In this document: piece by piece, positions 1 to 8,057 of the stretch | Layout of the letters: every line of letters begins with the position of its first letter | Position numbering within the stretch: position 1 is the stretch's first letter | Source of the DNA: JAAYDH01 sp035353055 | Lineage (GTDB): Bacteria; Bacillota_I; Bacilli_A; RFN20; CAG-826 | Length of the DNA stretch: 30,669 nt | Reading direction: 5' to 3' | NCBI GenBank assembly: GCA_035353055.1 | Contig: DAOPYW010000016.1 | Coordinates: 1 to 30,669 of the forward strand | Notes under the pieces: model-generated | Seen by the model: the letters and a program-made list of their open reading frames with translations, nothing else | Databases searched by the model: none | Told to the model about the DNA's origin: nothing | Translations under genes and position numbers: made by a program

Positions 1-640
1 ATCCGAGATTATTGATATCATCATCTGCGGCTCTTTTGCCGTCGTCTGCGGTTTGATCTTTTCGATTTTATTCCAGAACTTATATGTTTTTATTCAAGAC
101 TCAACCTCCTACCAATGGACTTGGGGCATGACATTCTATGGCGGCCTCTTCGGAGGGGTTCTCGGTTACTTGTTAATCTATCGCTTCTTCATCCGCAAAC
201 ATTCGACTGGGGATGTGAGCAAAGTGCTCATCATCGCCCCCGCTTGCATCACCGTCGCTCACGCGATTGGAAGGATTGGCTGCTTCCTCGAGGGATGCTG
301 CTACGGCTTGGAGACCAGCGAGTGGTATGGCCTGTTTTTCCCTGCTATTGGAAAGAAGGTAATACCCACCCAACTATTCGAATCAGCCTTCCTATTTATT
401 CTCAGTGCCGTCCTCATCTTTTTGGCTTTCAAAAAGAGCTTTAAATACACTTTTATTATCTATCTTATCAGCTACGGAATTTTCCGTTTTCTCATCGAGT
501 TTATCCGCGGCGATGACCGAGGAGCCTTTATGGGTATTTTTTCTCCCAGCCAAATCTGGTCGATGGTGATTGTAGTTTTAGCGATACCCTTATTTTTCAT
601 AATGAAAAACTATCTATTTAAAGGCAAAGAAAATGCATAA
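1..640 (+). CDS. lgt: Lgt-family prolipoprotein diacylglyceryl transferase (5' end outside window)
   Basis: The reading frame is open from base 2, so the N-terminus lies upstream of the window and about 212 residues are visible. Lgt enzymes transfer diacylglycerol from phosphatidylglycerol to the lipobox Cys of prolipoproteins in the membrane. Visible family signatures are WGMTFYGGLFGG, HAIGRIGCF followed by GCCYG, and FRFLIEFIRG near the C-terminus, set among several hydrophobic membrane segments. The arrangement differs from textbook Lgt. The usual FHGG is FYGG, so the His is Tyr, and the Asn after RIG is Cys (RIGCF instead of RIGNF). This resembles the divergent Lgt-like subfamily of Firmicutes, so the same reaction is likely but not certain. 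The last 8 bases overlap the next gene, implying cotranscription. A possible client, the lipoprotein at 5919, lies in the same window. Confidence 0.85.
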   Translation, partial: SEIIDIIICGSFAVVCGLIFSILFQNLYVFIQDSTSYQWTWGMTFYGGLFGGVLGYLLIYRFFIRKHSTGDVSKVLIIAPACITVAHAIGRIGCFLEGCCYGLETSEWYGLFFPAIGKKVIPTQLFESAFLFILSAVLIFLAFKKSFKYTFIIYLISYGIFRFLIEFIRGDDRGAFMGIFSPSQIWSMVIVVLAIPLFFIMKNYLFKGKENA

Positions 641-1400
641 GCGCAAATTTCTCGATTGGTTAATAATCCTCTTTTTATTTATCTTCGTCAATACCTTCCC
701 CCTGAGGGATTTTATTAAAAATACCTGGGTCTATTTCTTTTCTTACTGCGCTTCAAATATCGCCTTTCTTCTATTTGTCTATTTTTTTAGCAAGAAGAAA
801 AGCACCCTTGAGGTTTATCCCTTCCGCCCAGTGAAGAAAAATCTCTTTTTATTCTTGCCTCTCATTCTTGTATCTGGTTCAAACTTTCTCTATCTTCTTC
901 TTGTTCCTAGCAATATCACCGGCTCTTTAGATTGGACGCTGGCTCTCTACTTAATTCTCACTGTGTTCACAGCCTTGAAAGAGGAGATGATCTTCCGCCT
1001 GTTATTAATCCCCAATCTCGACAAAGTGACCTCTCGATTCTGGCGAGTCATCATCAGCGCCGGAATCTTCGCGATTCTCCATATCACAAACTACCTCATC
1101 ACCTTTGACCCCTCATACTTTATTCAAATTGTCTATACCTTTGGCTTTGGCATCATTCTCGGCTTCATATACGAATATGGGCGGAGCATATCAATGTGCA
1201 TCATATTCCATTTCCTTTTCAATGCGTTCAACGGGGACCTTTTTGAATCATTAGCTCCAGAAATAACTAACATGCCTATATACTTCATTGCCGATATTGC
1301 CATCTCGGTGATAGCGGGCATTTATCTACTGATAATTTATTTGACCATCATCAAAAAAGAAAATCCGCGAGCGGATCTTCCTTTAGTGAAAGTTGATTAG
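633..1400 (+). CDS. CPBP-family intramembrane glutamic protease (CAAX protease/Abi-like)
   Basis: The 255-residue polytopic membrane protein has about seven hydrophobic segments. It carries the three CPBP (PF02517) motifs: EEMIFR around residue 116 (EExxxR), FAILH around 150 (FxxxH) and HFLFN around 194 (HxxxN). These form the glutamate/histidine active site inside the membrane. The family includes Rce1-type CAAX proteases and bacterial proteins tied to bacteriocin self-immunity, but the substrate here cannot be predicted. The ATG overlaps the 3' end of the Lgt-family gene by 8 bases, indicating translational coupling. A hairpin with a T-run at 1432-1454 ends the unit before the convergent ABC operon. 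Confidence 0.85.
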   Translation: MHKRKFLDWLIILFLFIFVNTFPLRDFIKNTWVYFFSYCASNIAFLLFVYFFSKKKSTLEVYPFRPVKKNLFLFLPLILVSGSNFLYLLLVPSNITGSLDWTLALYLILTVFTALKEEMIFRLLLIPNLDKVTSRFWRVIISAGIFAILHITNYLITFDPSYFIQIVYTFGFGIILGFIYEYGRSISMCIIFHFLFNAFNGDLFESLAPEITNMPIYFIADIAISVIAGIYLLIIYLTIIKKENPRADLPLVKVD

Positions 1401-1431
1401 TCAACTTAAATTGATTTTTGAAATGTAAGAG

Positions 1432-1454
1432 TCTTCTGCGATAGAAGATTTTTT
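1432..1454 (+). terminator. Rho-independent terminator of the lgt-CPBP unit
   Basis: TCTTCT (1432-1437), loop gcgat, AGAAGA (1443-1448), followed directly by six T. It lies 32 bases after the CPBP stop and touches the end of the convergent ABC gene. Confidence 0.75.
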
Positions 1455-3447
1455 ATTCTAGCTCGAAAGCTCCAGTGTAGAGCTGGTAATACATGCCTCT
1501 CGTATTGATCAAGTCGCGGTGATTACCTCTTTCGATAATTTCCCCATTGCTGAGGACCATGATAGCTTCGCTATTTTGGATGGTAGATAAGCGGTGTGCA
1601 ATCACGAAAACCGTGCGCCCTTCCATCAGCTTGTCCATGCCTTGCTGAACGAGCTTTTCGGTGCGAGTATCAATCGAAGAAGTAGCCTCGTCAAGAATCA
1701 TGACGGGAGCATCTGCTACCGCAGCGCGAGCAATTGAAATCAATTGCCTTTGGCCTTGAGATAGATTTGATCCATCGCCGCTTAACATGGTATTGAAACC
1801 ATTTGGCAGACGAGTGATGAAATCATAAGCATTGGCGATTTTAGCGGCATTATAGACTTCTTCATCGGTGGCCTCTAATCTTCCGTAGCGGATGTTTTCC
1901 ATCACTGTTCCAGTAAAAAGATTAGTATCTTGCAAGACGATGCCTAAGGATCGACGCAAATCGGCTTTTTTAATCTTGTTGATATTGATGCCATCATAGC
2001 GGATCTTGCCATCGGCGATGTCATAGAAGCGATTGATTAAATTGGTGATGGTGGTCTTTCCCGCCCCAGTGGCTCCGACGAGAGCGATCTTTTGACCAGG
2101 TCGAGCATAGACCGAGATATCTTTTAGCACTAACTTGTCCGTGGTATAGCCAAAGTCGACATGATCGAGGATGATATCGCCTTTTAATTCGCGGTATTCC
2201 AAACGGCCATCCTTGTGGAGATATTTCCACACGTAATGGTGAGTGTGCTCTTCGGTTTCTTCGAAAGTTCCATCTTCATGCTTGATCACATTGATGAGGT
2301 AGACATAGCCGTCATCGACTTCTGGCTTCTCATCCACCAGATCAAAGCAGCGAGAGGCGCCCGCCATGCCCATGACAATAAAGGTCACCTGCTGTGACAA
2401 GTTGCCGATATTATTGTTAAACATACGATTTAGCATTAAGAAGCCAACGATGGTGGAACCAAACGCTTCCACATTTAGGTGCATATTGACTAAGCCACTA
2501 GTTAAGGTGAGATTATAGAATCCCGGAATGGCGAAGATTAAGAAGCCCACTAAAGCGGTGAGAACATAGCTGAAATTGCCGATGTTGCCATTGATAGGCA
2601 TGGTGATGTTGCCGGCGATGTTAGCTTCAGTGGAGAAAACACCTAGCTCATCATTTAATTTATCAAAATCTTGCGCGGATTTTTCTTCGTGCGTGAAAAC
2701 TTTAATTACTTTCAAACCATTGATAGATTCTTCAATGTTGCCTTCGACAACACCGACGGCCTTTTGCTGCTTTATGAAGAACTTGCCAGCTCGCCCGCCG
2801 ATGATCTTGGTATTTAGCAATACCATGATGGTGCCGATTAAAACGACAGCGGTCATCCAAACGCTGTTGATTAGCATAAGTGTAAAACTGAAAGCAACCG
2901 CTAATCCAGTGCGCAGCATTTCAGGAAGAGATTGGGAGATGAATTGGCGGATCGTATCGATGTCGTTCGTGTAGATGGACATCGTATTTCCTCTGGCGTG
3001 AGTGTCGAAATATTTGATGGGTAGATCTTGCATGTGATTGAATAATTTCTTGCGGAATTTGTTGAGGAATTCTTGGGTGACAATCGCCATCGAGCGATTC
3101 CACCACCAAGTAGCGAAGATTCCGAAGAAATAAACTCCCGCCATCGCGATGAGAAGAATGGGAATGTTAGTGGTAATAGTAAAACTATTTCCCATGACTG
3201 AAGCGGTGTAGAAGGTCTTGATATCAAATAGATTAAAAGCTCCCTGATTAACCCTGATAGCATTGGTTAAAATACCGACGATTAGCGAGCTAAAAATGGA
3301 AGAGCATAAGTTCGCGATAACGTTGAGAACAATGCAGATAGCACTGATGGTTAATCGGCCAGGATATAGCTTAAATAATTGTTTGAGTAATCGCAGCATC
3401 GTGCCCTTCTTAGCGCGACCTCTTTCTTTGATATTGATTGGTGGCAT
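1453..3447 (-). CDS. Heterodimeric ABC exporter subunit with the catalytically complete ATPase motifs
   Basis: A 664-residue half-transporter: six-helix membrane domain (about residues 30-360) then an ATPase domain. Walker A is GATGAGKT near residue 456, Walker B is MILDEATS near 582 with the catalytic Glu intact, and the H-loop is VIAHRLST with its His. The ABC signature reads LSQGQ instead of LSGGQ. Between the domains is an extra acidic/His-containing segment (about 375-420, including EETEEHTHHY) typical of a Firmicutes subfamily of heterodimeric exporters. The gene starts one base after the stop of the partner subunit, with AGGGGG upstream of the ATG, so the two are coupled. It is expected to form one exporter with the 3449-5272 product, pumping out a drug or lipid-like substrate. 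The substrate is not readable from sequence. Confidence 0.9.
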   Translation of the reverse strand: MPPINIKERGRAKKGTMLRLLKQLFKLYPGRLTISAICIVLNVIANLCSSIFSSLIVGILTNAIRVNQGAFNLFDIKTFYTASVMGNSFTITTNIPILLIAMAGVYFFGIFATWWWNRSMAIVTQEFLNKFRKKLFNHMQDLPIKYFDTHARGNTMSIYTNDIDTIRQFISQSLPEMLRTGLAVAFSFTLMLINSVWMTAVVLIGTIMVLLNTKIIGGRAGKFFIKQQKAVGVVEGNIEESINGLKVIKVFTHEEKSAQDFDKLNDELGVFSTEANIAGNITMPINGNIGNFSYVLTALVGFLIFAIPGFYNLTLTSGLVNMHLNVEAFGSTIVGFLMLNRMFNNNIGNLSQQVTFIVMGMAGASRCFDLVDEKPEVDDGYVYLINVIKHEDGTFEETEEHTHHYVWKYLHKDGRLEYRELKGDIILDHVDFGYTTDKLVLKDISVYARPGQKIALVGATGAGKTTITNLINRFYDIADGKIRYDGININKIKKADLRRSLGIVLQDTNLFTGTVMENIRYGRLEATDEEVYNAAKIANAYDFITRLPNGFNTMLSGDGSNLSQGQRQLISIARAAVADAPVMILDEATSSIDTRTEKLVQQGMDKLMEGRTVFVIAHRLSTIQNSEAIMVLSNGEIIERGNHRDLINTRGMYYQLYTGAFELE

Positions 3448-3448
3448 A

Positions 3449-5272
3449 TTACTTATTACCCCCTACTCTATTTTGTGTGTAGTACACTTCTTGATAGATT
3501 TTATTGCTGGCAATTAATTGCTCGTGGGTGCCGATCGCGTCGACTTTTCCATCGTTTAAGATGACGATTTGATCAGCATCTTCAATAGAAGAAATGCGCT
3601 GTGCGATGACAATTTTTGTCATCTCAGGCAAGTCTTCTTTTAATCCTTTTCGAATCAGGCGATCAGTCTTGGTATCGACCGCGGAAGTGCTGTCATCGAG
3701 AATTAATACTTTTGGTTTTTTTAGGATTGCTCTAGCGATGCACAATCTCTGCTTTTGTCCGCCAGAGACATTAGTCCCGCCTTGTTCAATGCGAGAATTT
3801 AAACCTTCTGGCATCTGGGAGATGAATTCCTGAGCTTGAGCGATTTCGCATGCTCTTGTCATTTCTTCGATGGTCGCGTTTTGATTGCCCCATCTTAAAT
3901 TGTCAGCAATTGTCCCCGAGAATAAGACGTTCTTCTGCAGAACCACAGCGACATTATCGCGGAGAGCTTTCAAGTCGTATTGGCGGACATCGCAACCGCC
4001 GACATAAACGGAGCCGCTTGAGACGTCGTAAAGGCGTGAGATGAGATTAGCCACACTCGTTTTTCCAGAGCCAGTGGAGCCTAAGATGCCGATGAATTGT
4101 CCGGACTTAATGTGAATATCGATATTTTCTAGAGTGTTTTTTTCCGCTTTGCTGGAATATTTAAAATTGACATTATCAAAGTTGATGGACCCATCTTTTA
4201 CTTCTGTAATTGGATTTTCGGGATTGACAATTGTCGATTTCTCTTCGAGGACTTCTCCGATTCGGCGGACAGCCTCTAAAGACATCGCCAGCATGACTAA
4301 AATAGCGGCGATCATCAAAATTGACATCAGTATTTGAATCCCATAAGTCAGCAGGGCGGATAGTTGCCCGATGGAAACTCCATTGAAGATGGGGACATTA
4401 TTAACTGTATCCCAACCAGCGGTTTTAGAAATTAAATATGAGCAGATGCCCACCACGAGAAGATTGGAAATATGGACTGTGGTATTCATCAAAGGGTTAT
4501 TTAAGGATATAATTTTTTCAGCTTTTACGAAATCGTAAGTAATATTATCGCTAGCTTTGTTAAACTTCTCTTTTTCATATTCTTCGCGAACAAATGACTT
4601 AACCACTCTGATAGCGGAGATGTTTTCTTGAACTGATTCGTTGAGCTTGTCATATCTCTTGAAAACTTTGGTAAAGATTTTCATCGCTCCCCGAATAATG
4701 AAATATAAGCCCACCCCTAAGATTGGGATGAGAGAGATAAAGATCCAAGCAACTTGCCCACCAGTGACGAAAGCCATGATGGCGGAGAAAATCATCATCA
4801 TCGGAGCGCGGAAGACGATGCGTATCATCATTTGAAATGATTGCTGAACACTCTGAATATCAGTTGTCATGCGAGTGACGAGAGAGGAAGTGGAGAAGCG
4901 ATCGATGTTGGAGAAAGAAAATGATTCGATTTTCCGGAATAAATCGCTTCGCAAGTTTGTGGCTAAGCCCACGGAAGCTTTCGCGCCCGTGCGACCCCCA
5001 GATATTCCGAAGATCAATGAGAGAATCGCCATCAATACCATGGTGATGGTCAGCCACATCAGGCTGACTTTGAAAGGCAAATTACCGACCTCGTAAAGAG
5101 TGGCGAAATCATTGATTCCCCCAGTTTTGACCGAAATGTCGATAAATATCGACATCACGAAAGGTAGGCAGCTCTCAAGAAGCGCTTCACCCACCATGAA
5201 TAACGGTGTTAAAATCGCATATTTTTTATATTGTCTGACGCTTTTTAAAATCAGCTTAATTTTATTCCACAT
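3449..5272 (-). CDS. Heterodimeric ABC exporter subunit with degenerate ATPase site
   Basis: The partner half-transporter has about 607 residues: a six-helix membrane domain followed by an ATPase domain. Walker A (GSTGSGKT, near residue 399) and the signature (VSGGQKQ, near 499) are normal. Walker B ends LILDD, so the catalytic Glu is Asp, and the H-loop reads VIAQR, with Gln for His. These are the hallmark changes of the degenerate-site subunit in exporters such as TM287/288 or BmrCD. I chose the ATG at 5272 because GGAGGG lies 11 bases upstream; a TTG at 5299 gives nine more residues with no ribosome-binding site. The start overlaps the marR stop by 11 bases, so marR and both ABC genes form one operon. 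Confidence 0.9.
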   Translation of the reverse strand: MWNKIKLILKSVRQYKKYAILTPLFMVGEALLESCLPFVMSIFIDISVKTGGINDFATLYEVGNLPFKVSLMWLTITMVLMAILSLIFGISGGRTGAKASVGLATNLRSDLFRKIESFSFSNIDRFSTSSLVTRMTTDIQSVQQSFQMMIRIVFRAPMMMIFSAIMAFVTGGQVAWIFISLIPILGVGLYFIIRGAMKIFTKVFKRYDKLNESVQENISAIRVVKSFVREEYEKEKFNKASDNITYDFVKAEKIISLNNPLMNTTVHISNLLVVGICSYLISKTAGWDTVNNVPIFNGVSIGQLSALLTYGIQILMSILMIAAILVMLAMSLEAVRRIGEVLEEKSTIVNPENPITEVKDGSINFDNVNFKYSSKAEKNTLENIDIHIKSGQFIGILGSTGSGKTSVANLISRLYDVSSGSVYVGGCDVRQYDLKALRDNVAVVLQKNVLFSGTIADNLRWGNQNATIEEMTRACEIAQAQEFISQMPEGLNSRIEQGGTNVSGGQKQRLCIARAILKKPKVLILDDSTSAVDTKTDRLIRKGLKEDLPEMTKIVIAQRISSIEDADQIVILNDGKVDAIGTHEQLIASNKIYQEVYYTQNRVGGNK

Positions 5273-5732
5273 TTTGTTTGCTACCCTCCAAATTATCAAT
5301 CATCTGCCTGAGCGATTGCTTCATCTCTTCTTTCTTATCTTCTGAGAATCCTCTTAGCAAGATGTCTCTTGTCTCCTCGTTGGCCTTTTTAAAGCTGGAG
5401 ATTGTCTTCTCGCCTTTTTCAGTGAGGTTTATCGCATAGTTCTGATTCGAATCACCCTTCTCGATAAAGCCGTTATTTGTCAACCTTTTTACCAGGCCGC
5501 TGATAGTTGACTTGCTCAGGCGAAAGTGGTGTTCCAAATCGCTCTGTTTTACTATTTCCTTTAATATATTGGTGTGATAATTAATGAAAAATATCACCCG
5601 GCCTTGCTGGCTGGTCAATCCATAGTTTTCCAACCTGGCATTAAAGGATAATTCCAGCTGCTTGTTTAAATACCGGAATAATCCCAATAATTCTGGCTCT
5701 CGATTAACGGAGCAACATTTTTCTTTTCTCAT
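5262..5732 (-). CDS. MarR-family transcriptional regulator
   Basis: About 156 residues in the usual MarR layout: N-terminal dimerisation helices (ELLGLFRYLNKQLEL), a winged helix-turn-helix (LTSQQGRVIFFI, then HHFRLSKSTISGLVKRL) and a wing (GFIEKGDSNQNYAINLTEKG), ending with C-terminal helices. It is the first gene of the operon with the two exporter subunits, as expected for a ligand-responsive repressor of an efflux pump. The ATG at 5759 lies inside the operator palindrome and upstream of the predicted transcription start, so I use the ATG at 5732. No Shine-Dalgarno precedes it, and the predicted mRNA begins only a few bases upstream, suggesting leaderless translation. Confidence 0.88.
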   Translation of the reverse strand: MRKEKCCSVNREPELLGLFRYLNKQLELSFNARLENYGLTSQQGRVIFFINYHTNILKEIVKQSDLEHHFRLSKSTISGLVKRLTNNGFIEKGDSNQNYAINLTEKGEKTISSFKKANEETRDILLRGFSEDKKEEMKQSLRQMIDNLEGSKQNVE

Positions 5733-5743
5733 ATGTGGAATAT

Positions 5744-5772
5744 AGTGTAAAGTTCGCATACGAACTTGTCAA
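5744..5772 (-). promoter_or_regulatory. Promoter of the marR-ABC operon with operator palindrome in the spacer
   Basis: Reading the minus strand, TTGACA (5772-5767) is followed by a 17-base spacer and TACACT (5749-5744). The spacer is filled by the palindrome AAGTTCG-TATG-CGAACTT (5767-5750, two perfect 7-base arms). An operator in this position would block RNA polymerase, the classic arrangement for MarR autorepression. Assigning it to the adjacent MarR protein is inference from position. Confidence 0.7.
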
Positions 5773-5873
5773 TACAGAAAGCGATAAGAAATGAAATTTG
5801 CCAAAAATCCCTATATAATTTTAATGTAATTAATAAAAAATCACATTTGGATGAAAAATATCTTGATTCATTG

Positions 5874-5882
5874 TGGCATAAT
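5874..5882 (+). promoter_or_regulatory. Possible extended -10 promoter of the metalloprotease gene
   Basis: TGGCATAAT reads as TGn plus CATAAT, about 36 bases upstream of the ATG at 5919. No convincing -35 box is visible. The gene has a good ribosome-binding site, AAGGAG, 8 bases before the ATG. Confidence 0.4.
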
Positions 5883-5918
5883 GAGTAGATTAGATACTTC
5901 ATCACAAAGGAGACATTT

Positions 5919-7955
5919 ATGAAAAAACCATTTAAATTAATTTCCATTCTGGCCCTGATGTCATTCGCGCTCTCAGCGTGTAACTTTAACTTTTTTACGA
6001 CGATGGTCCAGGAAATTGAACTCGATGAAACTGAATTGAACTTATCGGTAAACGAATTTTATCAACTCACAGCCTATGTTCTTCCTGCTGACGCTAATAA
6101 TAAAGCAATCGATTGGTCAACCAGCGATGACTGTGTCAGCGTGGATGATGGATTAGTCACCGGCTTAAGCGAAGGCGCTGCGACTGTCACCGCCACCGCG
6201 AAAGATGGCAGTGGTGTGACCGCCACCTGCGAAGTCACTGTCACTCAGATTGATGTCACTGGCATCTCTATTCCTGAAACTTTAGATATTTACATCGGAC
6301 AAAGCAGCCAAATTACCGCGACTATTTCCCCCACAAACGCCTCAAACAAAAATGTCACTTGGTCTTCTAGCAATGAGCTCGTAGCCACTGTTAGCGGCGG
6401 AAATGTCAGTGGTCTTGCTGCCGGCAACACTACCATCACTGTGAGAACCGTGGATGGCGACTTTTCTGACGCCTGCACTGTCACGGTCACCGAAGCGCCA
6501 GAAGTGCAAAAAGTCTCGCTTCAATCCACCTACTCTACCTATATTAAAAATAACTACTACACGCTTGATAGTTGCCCAACTCTCGGGACTGGAAAGCTTT
6601 TAGTCATCCCTGTCTGGTTTTCTGATTCCAGCACTTATATTACCAGCGAGACCAAAAAAGCCAATGTGCGATCTGATTTGCAAAATACTTATTTTGGCAC
6701 AACTGGCGCCACAGGTTGGCACAGCGTTAAATCCTTCTATGAAACCGAATCCAAAGGCGCTTTGACTTTGGAAGGCACCGTCAGCGAATGGTATTCCGCT
6801 GGGCAACTCTCTACCTATTTTTATAGCGAAGAGACCGGTGCTGATAGAACTTCAGCCCTCGTCGAATCAGCCACCAGTTGGTATTTCGACAATAATCCAA
6901 GTGAATCACGCAGCGATTACGATCGCGACGATAATGGCTATCTCGATGGCGTAATGCTGATCTATGCCTCTCCAGATTATCGCTCGCTAGATAACAATGA
7001 ATCAATTGAAGATTCCAATATGTGGGCTTACTGCTATTGGCTACAAAAATCAATCAATAAATCAGTTGCTAATCCCGGCCCCAACGTCTTCTTCTGGGCC
7101 TCTTACGATTTCATGTACGACGGCACTTCAGCTTTTCTACGTGCAGGATCTTCCTATGGCGGTGGCGACACATCTTATTCCAATGTTGATGCCCACACTT
7201 ATATCCATGAGATGGGGCATGTTCTTGGCCTCGACGATTACTATGACTACAGCGGTCAATATGAGCCTGCTGGCGGCTTCTCCATGCAAGACTACAACGT
7301 CGGCGGCCACGATCCTTACTCCGTGATGGCTAACGGCTGGGCTCAGCCATACATTCCTAGCTCTAGTTGCACTTTGACAATCAGCGATTTCCAAAGCAGC
7401 CACGATCTGATTCTTCTTACTCCTAGCTGGAATTCTTATGACTCACCTTTTGATGAATACTTCTTGCTAGAACTCTATACTCCTACTGGCCTCAATCAAT
7501 TTGATTCTCTGCATCAATATAGCGGTGCTTATCCAGTTGGCCCAAGTGTGCCCGGCATTCGCTTGTGGCATGTCGACGCTCGATTAACCACCTACTCATT
7601 AAGCGGTTGGAGCACGACTTTGACGAGCAACACCAACGCCAGCCGAATCAATACTGCAATGAGCAATACCTATTACTCTAGCGAAGCCGCTGGCTATATT
7701 TCACCGCTCGGCGAAAGCTATGCGAATTACAATTTGCTTCAGTTGATTAGAAATAGCATTTCTGCGGGATATACTCCCACCGATAATCTCTCATCTAGCA
7801 GCCTCTTCAAAGCTGGCTCTTCCTTCAATATGAGCACCTATGCATCACAATTTGTGAATAGTGGAAAGCTCAATAGCAATGTTAATCTTGGCTGGTCATT
7901 CACCGTCGACAGCTGCTCATCCAGCAGCGCGACCATCACCCTTTCAAGAATTTAA
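5919..7955 (+). CDS. Secreted M6-like metalloprotease lipoprotein with two BIG_2 domains
   Basis: The 678-residue protein starts with a lipoprotein signal peptide ending in LSAC (Cys about residue 21), so it should be lipid-anchored outside the membrane. Two bacterial Ig-like BIG_2 domains follow (about 35-110 and 113-192; each has the NKAIDWSTSD / NKNVTWSSSN pattern and ends in V-T-V-T). The catalytic domain (about 200-678) has the zincin motif HEMGHVLGLDD near residue 430. Downstream GGFSMQDYNVGGHDPYS and NGW resemble M6 (immune-inhibitor-A-like) proteases. It probably degrades extracellular protein or peptide. AAGGAG precedes the ATG, and a strong terminator follows the stop. Confidence 0.88.
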   Translation: MKKPFKLISILALMSFALSACNFNFFTTMVQEIELDETELNLSVNEFYQLTAYVLPADANNKAIDWSTSDDCVSVDDGLVTGLSEGAATVTATAKDGSGVTATCEVTVTQIDVTGISIPETLDIYIGQSSQITATISPTNASNKNVTWSSSNELVATVSGGNVSGLAAGNTTITVRTVDGDFSDACTVTVTEAPEVQKVSLQSTYSTYIKNNYYTLDSCPTLGTGKLLVIPVWFSDSSTYITSETKKANVRSDLQNTYFGTTGATGWHSVKSFYETESKGALTLEGTVSEWYSAGQLSTYFYSEETGADRTSALVESATSWYFDNNPSESRSDYDRDDNGYLDGVMLIYASPDYRSLDNNESIEDSNMWAYCYWLQKSINKSVANPGPNVFFWASYDFMYDGTSAFLRAGSSYGGGDTSYSNVDAHTYIHEMGHVLGLDDYYDYSGQYEPAGGFSMQDYNVGGHDPYSVMANGWAQPYIPSSSCTLTISDFQSSHDLILLTPSWNSYDSPFDEYFLLELYTPTGLNQFDSLHQYSGAYPVGPSVPGIRLWHVDARLTTYSLSGWSTTLTSNTNASRINTAMSNTYYSSEAAGYISPLGESYANYNLLQLIRNSISAGYTPTDNLSSSSLFKAGSSFNMSTYASQFVNSGKLNSNVNLGWSFTVDSCSSSSATITLSRI

Positions 7956-7970
7956 TTGTTTAAAAAAACT

Positions 7971-8005
7971 AAAAGGTTCAAGACTATCGCTTTGGACCTT
8001 TTTAT
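7971..8005 (+). terminator. Rho-independent terminator of the metalloprotease gene
   Basis: AAAAGGTTC (7971-7979) pairs with GGACCTTTT (7994-8002) with one wobble pair, and the stem can extend into the loop side. A T-run follows. Confidence 0.75.
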
Positions 8006-8009
8006 TTAT

Positions 8010-8036
8010 AAAAAACCTTTCTCCACAAGAGAAAGG
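8010..8036 (-). terminator. Rho-independent terminator of the popT-PAP2 operon
   Basis: Perfect 8-base stem CCTTTCTC (8016-8023) / GAGAAAGG (8029-8036) with a 5-base loop. On the minus strand the stem is followed by six T, placing it correctly after the PAP2 gene. Confidence 0.8.
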
Positions 8037-8057
8037 CATTTGATCATTAACTAGCAA

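Noticed and set aside
3263..3517. Open frames opposite the ABC genes
   Set aside because: Antisense shadows of strongly supported coding sequences with no family signatures.
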